From Todiramphus chloris collaris (Eukaryota > Chordata > Aves > Coraciiformes > Alcedinidae): DNA of 64,000 nt. A program made the translations under genes and the position numbers. The stretch covers positions 4,212,607-4,276,606 of the forward strand of contig JANVCC010000077.1 in NCBI GenBank assembly GCA_025345505.1, given 5' to 3'. Below, piece by piece: positions 1 to 13,000 of the stretch (position 1 is the first letter of the stretch; each line of letters starts with the position of its first letter). Under the pieces are notes generated by a model. It did no database searches and was not told where the DNA came from. It saw only the letters and a program-made list of their open reading frames with translations.

Positions 1-2130
1 TAAAGGCTTTTTAAACCAAAAAGTCATGTTTGACTAGAACAATTAAGTTGCCTCTTCTTTACAAAAGTAAAGTGATTTGATGAGAAAGAAGTGTTAGAAA
101 GTTTTACAGCCTGGAGGGTTTCACACGCTGCTGGGCAGACCAAAGCCAATTGCTGGTGTGGCCACTGTTAGTTCAGTAGCTCTCTGGGGCACAATAAACT
201 CATAGCAGTCCTGTCTGCTCCCTGGCAGATTTCTCTTTCTGTAACCACAGATGTTTGTCCATGTGTCTGTGCCCACTTTTTCCCGCTGTTAAGCAGCACT
301 CCTGGCTCTGCAGCTGCTTCATGTAGTCTCTTCCTCCTGTCCTGCCATAAAATCTGAGACCACCTTACAACTGCTCCTGAGGGATAGAACAATGTTTCCT
401 TCACCCAAGATGCTTCCACCTGACCCCATCACTCATTTTTTAAAAAAAGTGACACAATATGTAGGTGGAAAAGAAATAAATAAAATAGGTACTGTCTGCT
501 TCATAAACCAAAGGGAGTCAGTCAGTGACCTTAAAAAGAGCCAGCCAGGTGAAAGGAGCTGGGGTTAGACCTTTAATACATGTCATATCTATTGTCACAT
601 TCCCACATCACCCTTGTGCTCTCACTCAGAGCTATTTTACTCAGGCACCCAACTTCAGGGCGCTTCTGCTGGCAATCTCCACCTGGAAGAGACCAGTGTC
701 TGTGGCACAATACAGACAAGCACATAAGGACTCAACATTGACATGCTATTTCTGTGCCTTTCCAGATGGTAGAGAGGTATTTAACTGAGCAGTGAGATTT
801 TTTTGCTGTCATCATCTGTTGCTGAGCTTTCTATACACTGCTTTCTGATAGGTGCCACTAGAACTGGGGGAAGCACATGAATATATGAAGGAGCCTGTCA
901 CCTGCTTTTTCAGTTGAAAAGCACATACCTGTCGTGAACACAAGACAGTCAATCCTCATCTCAAAAGAAAGACAAAGTTTGTCAAGGTTTTGCTTCAAGG
1001 CAAGTACATAATTTCACCAAAAGATCATGATTATGTTCAGCTTGTAAACTGAAGGTGAGCCAGAAGAGCCATTCAGAGTTCACAGTAATTAATTGCAAAG
1101 ACAGCTGAAAGATAGTTTCCTAAAACTGTCTGAATTTAGAAAAGATCATGGGAACAAGGAAGTCTCTGTGACTCTGAAAGGTCTGTGATGCTGTCAGATC
1201 TTGCGCAACATCAACATCTAAAAAGATTTAGGCACGTATAGAGTGAGGAATGTCAAAAGAATCCAGGTAGATAAGATGTCTGGTGTTATAGTAGTGACAA
1301 TGAATAACTGAAATATCACAACAAGCACAGATTGAAAGTCACACTATAAAAAACACAAAAGCTAAAAATCAACCCAGAAAACTAAAAAACATATGTGGAT
1401 GCCACAGAAACCCAGCAATGCAAAGGATACAAATGGAATAAACAACACAATGCCATCAAATATTTAAAATGGCAAAACAAAAATAGTTCACCTAATTCAA
1501 ACCACAGAATTATCCTGTTATGTTTAAGAGAGGCATGGAGCTGATAAACATGTGCAAGAATGCTGCAGGGCACTCAACACAATTCAGACTGGCTACAGTA
1601 GTGAGCTCTCACCCACCTACTGGTCAGACATCTTTCCAGGCCTGGAAAAGGTGTGCTCAGAAATGCAAGGGAGTGAGATAAGGACAGGAAAAGCAAATGG
1701 GATTTCTACCCAGAGTTCGAGATATCCCATACATTGAACTTGGCCTACCCCCTACCCCCTGACCTTCTCATTTGATCATGTAGCAACACTGGTTGAACTG
1801 GTGGCTATCCCTCTGACTTCTCTTCGCCGAGAGCTCTTGAATTTTAACAGAACTCTTAGGAGAAAGTGATGCTTCCCCATGGCAATAAGGAAATAAAACC
1901 ATGAACACAGGTTAGTATATGTGATTTACATGGAATCAGAGAAACATAGAATGAAAGAATCATGAACTAGATCAGAGACATCTGAGAGAGGACACGTCTT
2001 CCTGCATGGCTCATGCCCTGGGGAGACCAAACCATTTAGGACAGTGGGGTGTGGATGCTGAAAAGCTGCTAGCAGAGGGATTTTCCTAGGTTCTCACAAT
2101 ATTTGGTGAGAATCCTGCCTTTCTCACACA
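1..2130. other. Unique sequence, no gene seen
   Basis: This is non-repetitive, AT-leaning sequence with no recognisable coding exon, RNA gene or transposon. The open frames here are below 90 codons and match nothing I recognise. A short pyrimidine-rich direct repeat (CCTACCCC twice) sits near 1744-1760. I see nothing else that can be supported. Confidence 0.6.
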
Positions 2131-2401
2131 TGTTATGAGAAACAGTAGGATGGTTTTGTAAACTAGACTAACACCTGGTGTTTTGATAAGTTCTGTTTAT
2201 GGTACATTGGAAAAATATTTTGAAATAGGTGCTGTAGGACTTCAGCCAATCACCCTAGGAGATGGGTGATCACTGACCAATCGCCCTATGGGGCTATGGT
2301 ATATAAAATGGGGTTGTAATTTAATAAAGTTGCTTCTTTTGCCTGCTCTTGCTGAATTTATATGTTGCTGCATCTCTCCGCTCCCGGCTTAAACAGCGAC
2401 A
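2131..2401 (+). mobile_element. Short solo-type LTR, avian class II (ERVK-like) endogenous retrovirus
   Basis: The segment opens with TGTTATGAG and closes with CAGCGACA, the TG...CA ends of a retroviral LTR. Inside, in the right order, are two CCAAT boxes (2246-2250 and 2277-2281), a TATA box (TATATAAA, 2300-2307) and a poly(A) signal (AATAAA, 2323-2328), followed by a pyrimidine-rich U5 containing CATCTCTCCGCTCCCGG. That U5 resembles the class II LTRs I know from birds, so the class assignment rests on memory and not on a search. The next bases (TTGGGGGATAC) could be an eroded primer-binding site. No gag, pol or env sequence and no second LTR is visible nearby, so this is a solo LTR or a remnant. 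I saw no clear target duplication. It is a fossil of uncertain age. Confidence 0.65.
2246..2328 (+). promoter_or_regulatory. LTR promoter and poly(A) signals
   Basis: CCAAT occurs at 2246-2250 and 2277-2281, TATATAAA at 2300-2307 and AATAAA at 2323-2328. The order and spacing are those of a compact retroviral U3-R. A 7-bp inverted repeat (ATCACCC at 2249-2255 with GGGTGAT at 2264-2270) overlaps the first CCAAT box. Whether any activity remains cannot be read from sequence. Confidence 0.5.
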
Positions 2402-5400
2402 TTGGGGGATACTTTGTAAGAGGCTTTAAGAGAAAACCTATGCTCCTCTAATAGTCTAGCCAAGAAAAGCCCACTTGGCTACTCAGAGTGAGATGACAAC
2501 AGCAAACTGGCCTGGCCCTTCCTCCAGTTTTCTTTGCTGAGCTCTCATGTCCCACTTTCAGTCTGTACCACACTGACTACCATTACCTCTCGCCACAATG
2601 ACCCAGAGACCAAGATCTCCAATCAAGGAACTGTCTGTCCTGGCCGTTAATAAAACCTATTCAGATGAAGTCCAAATTTGTCGTGGAATGGCAAAGCCAC
2701 TTTTATAAAAAATATTTTAAAAATCCATGTTTATAAAAAAATTGTTCCAGAGCTAAAACAACTCATTGTTATCAAATTCATCAGCACCCACTTCCTTCCT
2801 CCTCTGGACATCTTTAGGACTCTCTTACAAAATGCCAAGGAAGAATAGTTTCTCAGTTAACAGTGTTTCCAATTCAGAATGTGGAGGATTTGATAACAAT
2901 AAGTTTTAACATAGTGTTTCCCAACAGTGATTTACATATGCATTCCTGTAACAAACCAGATAATTTTCCACTCAGTGAACAGCTGCCTTACACAGGCTAT
3001 TTTACAGGGATTGAACTTTTAAACTGATGTATTTCCACAGGAGCAGAGAAAAGCAGAGTCAGGAAGACACCATTTAATGAGCACAAACTCATTACTGATG
3101 CTAGTCCTCAAGAGAGATACAATAGGATATACCTAAATTGGTGCCATTTCTTCAGCGACGGTGAAGCAATACTGCTTGACACCAACTGAGGATCTGATCC
3201 CGTTAACCTTCATTGACTTAGACATACATTTCCCAAAGCACTTCGCTAACAGGAGAAATGAAATGCAGCTAAGATTGGAGGATGAGGATGTAGCTCTTGA
3301 GGACAGGGAGGGAGAAAGGAAACTACAAGCTGAATTTTGGTTCATCTCTGAAATGGAAATCCAGTGTCACTGTTGCAGGGTATTTTCCAAACACACAGAG
3401 GACAAATGTGAGCTGACTCTTGTTGCTGACCTGCACCACAAACCATTGCAAATTCTATGGTCTTTGTCATCTCCTAAAGAAAAGCACAGTGTGTCCCTGG
3501 TATTTCCCAAACAGAAAGACAGCTCAGCCTCTCACTCTGTAGAAGCCCATCTAACAAAAACTTTAACATCCCTGGGTGACATCTCTGCCACCCTGTAGGG
3601 CCCTGAAGTATCTTATTCACCAAAGAGATAACTCTAATAGCTAACCTCATGCAACTCAAGCAGAAAGCATCTGAATTTTGGGAAGACAAGAGCACGTAGT
3701 AAACTGCGTTAGGTTTCCATTAGGTGTCTTGGGTAGAAATTTGAAAAGCTCCCAAAGTATATACAATGGTTTGATAAACTTTGAGAGGCAGAAAGGCAAA
3801 GGATAGGCACAGGTTGCCTTTGAACCCAGGCCACATCAGCCGTCATCTGTGCAGTCTGTTCTAGATGCTAACTTGTTCAGTTACAAAGAATGAAAGCAGA
3901 CTCATAAATCCCAAATCTTTCTCCAAACATATCCATAGGGCGTCTCTGCCACTGGGAACCACCCATAACATAAGGACAAAGCTTTCATCTTGCAAACACT
4001 TTCTAAATAAAGAACAAATACCTAATCACCAGGAAAAAAAAATGCTATGAAATAAGTTAACAGCTGAATAAAGTAAGAAAAGTGCTTTAAAAAACTTCAT
4101 TTCTAGTCTCTAGGAGACAGAAGAAGAACCAGGCACACAAGAGGTGCAAGGGAGAAGGAAAAAATACAGACAGGTGTGCTCAGTATCATGCAGAAATGGC
4201 AGGACTAGAAAGGGAACTGAGGTCTCCCAGTATTTAGGAGACCACTATGGTCTCCCTATCATTTAACAGACATAACCTGCAGGGGGTAACAATATCTAGT
4301 TTTCAGGTGTTTCAGAAGGAAACTCACAGACTTCTAACAGTTTCTTAGTCAGGGGCTATCTAGGCTACATGTAAATAATTGCAGTAGACCCACACAGAAC
4401 ATCTCAGCCACCTTTGTACGCAGAACTGTAAAGAAACACTAAGAGCAGGTAATCAAAGATGATAACTAATTAATTGATTCTTCTGCCATGAAAGTGTTCC
4501 TCTCAGCATGATAAGCTAATGTGCAAGCCACAGTTACTTTCACTTTAAATAGTATCTCTTTAAATAGTCTTTTTTTTTTTGTCTTATACCACTGCAAGAG
4601 GGGATTGTGTGGGTGTTAAGTTTTAATAAAAGGTATGTCTCAGAACCAGTTTATCTGAGGGAACAAGGCCCTTTCTAATTTCAGCATCTGCCTGTAAACA
4701 AATAGCCCCAGTTTAATAAATCTGGTTTATTATGATGGCATATTTTTTTCTTCTTCCCAGTCTTGTTTGTGCATCAGGGAGTAACAGCAGTTAAAGTTCA
4801 CATTCCACCAAAACAAAGTATGTTCATAATGGTAGTTAACAACATAAAAAAAATTGTTTCCCTTGTTGTGAAAAGTGCACCCATCTGCAATGTAACCAGA
4901 GCAGAAAGGAAAAAAAAAAAAGACTGTTGACCAGCACTCCTGTGCCTCCTGAAATGGATTTTAGTTTCTGCTCTTTTTAAAGACAATAACCATACCTCAG
5001 ATTTTGCTATGACCTCTCAATGTAGTCATGTCAGCCCACAGACTGTCATTAGGACTCTAACAAAGATAACTTTTCTCTTAGAAGTGGTAGCCTGGTGATT
5101 TTTGTTATGAAAATCAACACCAAGAAACAATGCCATGGTGTGGTGTTTCCCATCCCCCCTCTCTTGAGCTTTAACAACAATCTGTTTGCTCTACTATAAG
5201 GAGATAATGAAAGGGCAAGGGAATATACTCAAGATACAGCTCTCAGAAAGTCATTAGCACGGGAATATTATGAAAGTTTGCTCTGCTAGCTGAGAATGCT
5301 GTTCTTTCACCCACCTTTGATAGCTGGCATTTTCAAGATACATTGCTGTGTAAGAGGAAAGTTTGAACATATCCAAAGTATCGACCTACCTCTACAGTGC

Positions 5401-6821
5401 TGGAGGATGACTGGAAGCAAACAGGGATTCAGGATTTATTGAAAATAATGCAGACAGGCAGCATTCCTCTTTTCCTGGCAAAACAGACTTCTGCACACCC
5501 TAAAAAGGAGAGGAAAACAACTTCATGCACATTGTCTCAGCAAAATAATTGCTTCCAACAGCAATAAATATATTCTTAATCACACAAGAAATTTCATGTA
5601 ACCCTGTAAAAACTATTACTTGAAGCCCAGAGATTAGTAGACTTACCAAAGTGTTACTCCATTTCATATATTATTCCATACTTCCTTGGTATGGAGCATT
5701 AACATTTTATAGCCACTTAGAGTAGCATTTAGAGTATACACAAATGCAGCTTTTGCTGGATGCAGGCACTTGCAGTTTGCACCTATACTTAAGAGAATAA
5801 TGAATGATTCAGACTACTTCCTATCCAGAGCCTTCCAGATCTTGCCTCCATATGTAATTCTATTCTAAAACACACTCCAAAACACAGCTAGAAACAGCTG
5901 AAGAATGTCAGGGAATTAGTAGACTCAGACTCTCAAACTGGGCATTAGCTGAAGAAACTTTTTCCTCATTAGCCACTTTTCACCCTGGAAGGCTTTCCTG
6001 ATTCCCATAGCTTCTGAAGCGAGCTAACAGCATTACAGACAAGGTTGTAGTGGGCCCCAAGCCTCATATTCAAGCTGTGTTGTTCATGTTCCAACTATGA
6101 TCAAATTTTAGATTTTAGACTCTGTTCTCAGTCCATGTGCTTTCGAATGCATAGGACACTAGAGACCATTTTCCCACTGACTTGCAGAATATGAAGAATG
6201 ATTTATAGTGTCCAATACATAAAACTGTAATGTTTGTAAAGGCTACTATGATGTTATCATATTGTGAGAACAACTTACCTAAAAACATTACACCCATGTA
6301 TGATGATTGCAAAAAAATCACTATTAGGAGAGTGCAAAATTTTCCCCTGTAAAAGAGTGTATGCTCTTTCTCTGGACTGAGAGGAATAAGTAAAGAATAT
6401 CGGCTGTGGAAAGCACTATTTGATATTTAGGAGAAAATGCCACCACTAAATTAGGTCAAGCTTCAAATCTCATGAGCAAAACCTGACAAAGTCAGTGAGA
6501 AGTTTTTAAAATGCTTTTCCCCTAGTACTTCAATAATGTTTGGATCAGGTCTTCAGATTCATTTATTAGGCACACAACTAGGGATTTTGGTGGTTGTCTC
6601 TGTGCTGCAGGAATTGACACATACCCTTCCAGAATGCCCTATTCTCAGCAGGTACATCTTCCGCCCAGTGAAATGGAAAGAGGGAAGGACCAGAGTTTAA
6701 TTTGCTGAAACACATTATGATTCTGGACTATATGTCTGCATTGTGCTTATTGCAGTGAAGCTTCTGCTAGTTGCTTTTCCCAGCTGTTTTGTGCAGTGTG
6801 CATATGTAGAGAGGTAACTGA
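2402..6821. other. Unique sequence, no supported gene
   Basis: No repeat family or exon is recognisable. The only longer open frame runs from 3137 to 3598 (+). It begins without an ATG, its first in-frame ATG comes well inside, and the translation matches no domain I know. I take it as chance. Short homopolymer tracts occur at about 4571-4580 (T) and 4910-4921 (A). Confidence 0.6.
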
Positions 6822-7057
6822 TGGATGGTTCCACCTCAACAGGAGGAGAAACTTCTTTACTGGGAGAGTGATGGAGCACTGGAACAGGCTGCCCAGGGAG
6901 GTTGTGGAATCTTCTTCTCTGGAGACTTTCAAGACCTGTCTGTATGTGTCCCTATGTGTCCTGCCCTGGGTGATCCTGCTCTGGCAGTAGATTGGACTTG
7001 ATGAGCTTCAGAGGTCCCTTCCAACCCCCATCATTCTATGATTCCATGATTCTATGG
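6822..7057 (+). mobile_element. CR1 LINE, 3' fragment, sense
   Basis: A severely 5'-truncated chicken-repeat-1 non-LTR retrotransposon. The body contains the CR1 3' landmarks in sense order: GAAACTTCTTTACTG, GGAGCACTGGAACAGGCTGCC, TTGGACTTGATGAGCTTCAG and AGGTCCCTTCCAACC. It ends in the octamer tail ATTCTATG-ATTCCATG-ATTCTATG. CR1 copies end in such short octamer repeats rather than poly(A) and lack target duplications. Only the end of the 3' region is present, with no reverse transcriptase or endonuclease coding. Good preservation of the landmarks suggests a fairly young avian subfamily. The left boundary is approximate. Confidence 0.93.
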
Positions 7058-10000
7058 TAGGGTTTCACCTGGCATGCAGAGAGCTGCTGAGACTACTCAA
7101 GCACAGGTTTCAGCTCTGGCTCAACTGGGAAGAAAACCACCCTGGGAACACCAGCACTGCACTTGAAAGTGCATAATCAAAAGACTCCAAGTATAAATAC
7201 AAGGCAAATTCCCACCTACAAGCATCTTCTCCAATGCACTATATCTATGTATATGGATCCAGTGTAAAATTTGAGACGGATTCTAGGATATGACCCAATT
7301 TTAGTTTCTTCTAACTTGGAACATGGCCAGCCTAATTTATACCAAGTCTTTGCACAAACACTTTTCAGAAACATATCTCAATTGATCCAGGTCACTGAAA
7401 ATCCAGCACAATTCCTCTCTCCATCCCCTTAGAGAGAAGTGAGGCAAGCTAAAGAATCCCACTGGCTCAAAATAGATTGATGCATATGTTCATTTTTCTC
7501 AGATTTTTTTTCTAAAACCTACCTTGCAGGCAGTGATTCCCTTGGTTGTTCCTAAGAAAAACAATTTGGTATGGCACAGTAATCAGCAGTGTTTAGGCCA
7601 GGACAGATTGTTGGCCAGTGAGTAGGTGTGGGCATGCTGAAAACCATGTCTTTTCACCCATATGGCCAACAGATGGGATAAGAGGAACATTTTCAAAAAA
7701 ACACAAGTCACTTATGCTATGGTTGCTTGGAACAACAACAACAGATGATACCAGTCACTTCTCACCAGGCCTTTCATGCCCTCACAGCTTCTTCCAGATT
7801 AAATTTCCATCCTCCCCTCCCTCTGCACTTGTACCAAGTTATAGATGTACACACACACACACACAAAGAAGAACAAAAAAGAGAAAGTAAAAAAATGAGA
7901 AAAAAGAGATGCTGTATCCTCAGGGAAATGATCACCAGGAGTGCTTAGCAGTAAGTTTACTTATTACACACAGATCTGAATAGTTATGTGCAAAATAAAA
8001 CTTTGATTCCTTTCAGTTTTCACCATGAAAGCATGCCCTGATTTTCAGGAAGCATTTAAGTAGGTGGGAAATTTGGATACATCAAGGAACAGCGCAGAGT
8101 TTCATGTTTGGAGTATTCTATGTGTGGTCAAACAAAAATTTTCAGAACAGATCCCCCTCCTAACTGAACGCTAATATTGATACTTTGGATAGTAAACATT
8201 CACTAGAGCCTACTGCTTTAAAGTAACTGATAGAGACTACTGAAGAGGAAACTTATCACATGAAGTAACAAGTAGTGCAAAGCTCACAACAGTATATTGC
8301 AACTGAATAATTCATCAAGTGATGAGCGTGTCTATTCAGGTCACATCCAGAGTATGTGAGGACTGGTTTAAAACAAATCCTCAACCACAATGAAGATTGA
8401 CACCAGCAAAAGTAGTAGTCTGGATGAGAAATTCAAACCTCAACTTTGGCCTTTCAACTTTGTAGCTGGATTTCAGTTCCGGATGAGACCCCACAGCAAA
8501 TTTGAGGTAACTTCTCTCTCTGCTGCTTTCCTAGCCATTCCCCAAGAGAAGTTATTAAGGATATTGGCTTTTAAGGGGTCAGGTATTTGTCACGGTCCTG
8601 AAAGGCCCACCAGTATCAGGCTCTCTCTGGGCACTGCATATATGACAAAGAAGATGCCACATGAGGGGTGGAAGATAGCTGTAAGCCAGTTGTAACCGAG
8701 GAACATAGCTTCTTACTCTCCCACAGACACTCATAAATAAAAAAAAAAAAAAGAGCAAATCGCAGACCAGACACTATTAGGGATGAGCTTTTGTCCATTA
8801 AACAGCCTCCTAAAATAAATCACCTTAATGAAATACAGTCTTTCACATGTATTGTTGGATCCCCCTATCATTCCTTCCTTATCAGAATGCCTTTTCTGTT
8901 TGCACCAAAACCAGCACAAATGCAATCCACATCAGCTTAAAGCACAGAAGGTATCACAGACTTCTGCCAAACCATGCAAAAGCCTGTATGAAATTTCCTT
9001 TTGGATATTTATTTCCACAGTAGAGCTTACAAAGCTTGTATGTTTTATGTTAAAACAGCGTACAAAAAGATAACAAACCAGCAAAGCTCTTTCTTTGTCC
9101 ATGCAAACCAGAAAATGATAAAAGTGTCATTATAACTTGGTGTCATCTGGTGATTTAGGTCATGATAAGGACTGTGGAAAAACTAAGAAATCACCACCTT
9201 AGAGAGTTCAGAACAATCAGGAAGTTTCTTCACATCCAACATGCACAGCACAAGAGCACGTTTACTGGTGTGGAGCAAAGATTCATCCTGCACAGTGCTG
9301 TGTTTCCAGTAAAAACCTCATCTCTGTACTAATATAAGAAGAGAATATAAGAAAAGTATTCTGATTTTATACACTCCGAGCTTTTAAAGATTTGCAGCTC
9401 CTGTGACAGACATAATATCTTTACATTTAGCAGCCATTTACAATATTTCTATCATGTTTTTATGGTATCTTAGAAGCACCATATGGTACTCCAGACACAT
9501 GAGAAGTTCATCCTAAGTCCTTGACCAGAATCATTTGGGATATAGGAACGAATTCCTTTTGAGAACAAACTTCTGATTTTGTGGCTCATTAAACCTTTAG
9601 GAGAGGGACACATCCTTTTTTGCTCTGTGCATGACCTGGTGTCATGGAGGCCAATATTTGGATTCAAGCATTTATGAACTATTACAGTATAAATATATAA
9701 GCCATTGTCCCTGATGCAGTTGACCTCAACACTCAGAATCCTACAGCAGGAAAAAGTAGCCATTCAGCTTTAGGAAACAGAATTTGTGCTGGTCAAATAT
9801 GAATGGAAAAGTGCAAGGAGGCACCCTCAGCCAGTGGGACACCTGTTGTCTTAGTCTTATAAACAATAAAGAAGTGTTTATTAGATTGAGAAAGACTTGG
9901 TATCTTCAGTCTTGAGCTCCATGGGTCCCTTTCTCTCTCTGACCCTAACCCAGCAAAAAATAATTTTCTGATTTTGACAATTGAATTCTGAAAGTCAAGG

Positions 10001-13000
10001 CTTTTACTTGAAATTCCCTTCCTCCACACATATGTCCAAACATTCCCATTTGCAGGTTATTTAAATAATATAATTGGATCACATTTTCTCAGGCTTCTTT
10101 GGTGATTCTATCAGAAATGTGTAGGTCCCCATAGAGATCTTTCTTATCTTTAGCAGGGACAAATAAGTCTGACTTTTCTTACTCTTCTTACTGTGGTTAA
10201 ATGTTGGAAATCAGGACTAATCTGTGATTGCTCAGCACTACTTTCCCTTCAACGGTGATTACATGTTTTCTCAATTTTAATCACCAAACCTGAACACTGT
10301 GCTGTGAGCAAGGTCCTTGCTCCCCAAACCTTCTAGCAATAACACTATATTATTTGATTTATACAACATTTCTCTTAGAAGAATACTCAGAATACTTACA
10401 GTATCCTGAAGTGAACCTGAAGACTGGGTGGCTTTTTATATTTTTACTTCATTTCTTTTACCGTCCGTTAAACTGTCAAGCCTCTACCCTTTTCAGTATG
10501 CAGCTTCCAACATATTCTCTTCTTAAAGATAGCTTTTATTTTTCCTTTGCTTCACTGCATGTTTTTATTCCGCTATTATCTATATTAACTGCTTTGAAAA
10601 CTTGCAGCCATGAGAGCTAAACTAGAATCTAGTTTTTCATCTACCTGTTGCAAAATTTCAGTTATACATTCCTGTGTGATTTTTTTTTTTGTTCGCTTTG
10701 TTTTTCCTTCATATCCAACTTCAGAATTTACCTTCTGGCTGCTGGCAGGTAAGTCAGCATATAGTTAATAAAACCCCGTGGAGTTCCACACTGATCCCCA
10801 CAGTATTTCACGTTTTCTTTTGGTTTGGCATGTTCCCTTTTCTTTGTGGAGTTACACCGTCCTTGAGCAGATTCAAAGAAGCTATTGAACCAGAAGGGGA
10901 AAAGAAAAGGCAATCAAAAAGAGAAAATCAATAGCTATGCATGGTTACTTGCTTGATGGTTCCACACCACCCCCTGGTTCTTTGACCAGAAGTAGGTTAG
11001 ACCAGTATCAGATTTACATTGCCTGCCTTTATGCTGCTGCATCAGCTCTTAGAAAGCTGTATTTAAGGAGCCACAGAATCCAGTGACACTTTTGGAAGCC
11101 AGTGTATCGTGTCTTAAGCTCCCAGCTCCAGCCAGAACATAGTAATTGGGATGCTGGCCTCTATCTAGCTCATCCCAATTATGAGGCAAACCAGCTTTGC
11201 TGTAACTGAATTTAAACGGTCTTGTTTTGCAGTTGGTCTGTGCCAAGAGCATCCATGTGGACTGCTACTGTGTCTCGACTCATGTCCACAGATGCAGCAA
11301 ACTGATGACTTGCAAGAATAGGAAAAACAGTTCCAGACCAGAGTACACTATCAGTCTCGCACTGCATGTTGTAACATGTGCTTTATTCTAAAGGAAACAA
11401 TCTTTAAGTGGATAAACCCATGAAATGGACAGTCTCACAGAAGCTTTCCCAAAGAATCATGTGGCAGGAATCAGTACCGCATTTCAGGAGCAAACTATCT
11501 AGTGCATTTATTTAATTGAGAGTATCTGTGCAACTTCACATTCTGCATTCAGAAAACAGTGAAAGCTTTTGGTTACAGATCCAATACACAGCAGAAAAGA
11601 ACTTCCCTGTAACTTTGTGGTATTAGTCTAAGTGCAACTACAATTGCTTCTCCTAACAAAAGTATAACTACAATGAGTTTGCTCCACCGCTCAAAGATAA
11701 CGTGTAAGCAGGTCACAATAACCAAAGTCTGTGTTGTATCAAGATAACACTGAAGTGTGCTGAAGTACAGCAGTGCATTTCACATGCTGAGATGTTAGAA
11801 GCAGACAAGAAAAAGTGCTAGCTCACCTTCTGTATGAATCCAGTACAAATACAGCTGAACTCTTATGAGTCCCCTTGTAGACTTATGATATAGACAATCA
11901 TAATAAAAATATGAAAATAAAAAAGGTTGTAGTATAAATTAGAGGAAGACACAGAAAAGAAGGATTTTACTATAATATTCCAAGGCATTACTTACTCCTC
12001 CCCTCCTAGATGTTCTAAATTTCTATTTGAACCAGTGAAGCTGTATGCTAGCTAAGCATTTACTTTGCCATCCAATAAAACAGTACTTCCGTGACAGCCT
12101 AAAGATACAGTATAGCCTTCATTTCCAGAAAAGCCAATCTTTTCTCCACTTGGACTGTTGCCTGGTTTTTTTAATCTTTCCTCCCCTCCCAAATGTGCAA
12201 CCCCAGGCAGTCAGGCTGGACAACAGAGACAGTCAAGTGCCATGTTGTCTCTGTGACATGGGTGGGTACTGCTGGTGGTAGAAACTGTTGTTCCTTTACT
12301 GAAAGAAACCGATGTCTGAGCTATGCTCTGAAAGATCTCTCTTTTTTGGCACAACATATGCCTTCTCTATGTTAGACACTGTACCTATGGAGTAACATAT
12401 AAAGTTGACCAGTCCTCATCCACAATTAAAACCCTTATATGCCTGCCTGTGGTTTGGCAGAGAGGGAGAAAGAAGAGGTGAAAGCTTTTCATTTCCAGAA
12501 TAACACCGTTTTCTTAATTGCTTCACCTATGCATCACATGGTCAAGAAACAGACGCAAAGTAATTAAATGCTTACAGCAGATATGTAGAAAGTGTTTCAA
12601 TTAATCACAACAGGATATTAAAAGAGTTGTCAGCGTAACAATAACAACAGCATGTCTATAGAAATATTTTCATTATCCGTTATTTGGATTTAACCCTTGG
12701 CCTGACACAGCAAAACACCACCTATGAAAGATATATCCCAGGTTAGGACTCAGTGACAAAGCCCCTTTATTGGCATCAGCACTTGCCTCTCTGACTCATC
12801 CTAATAGCGGTTTTCTGTCCAACCAAGGCAGAAAGTAGAAGGATGGACTTAATTCACTCTGCACTTTTCCTCAAAATGTTGACAGTCATTTTCCTTGATC
12901 CCTGAAGATTAGGATGATTGAATTATTTCTGCCCAGGTCAAATATCCTTAAGAAAGTCTCTAGACCACATATTTCAATGATATGCTGCTTAGTCTCTTGG

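Noticed and set aside
3137-3598. 154-codon open stretch on +, possible gene
   Set aside because: It has no start ATG at its beginning, no recognisable domain, and no splice or promoter context. One frame of this length is expected by chance in 64 kb of six-frame sequence.
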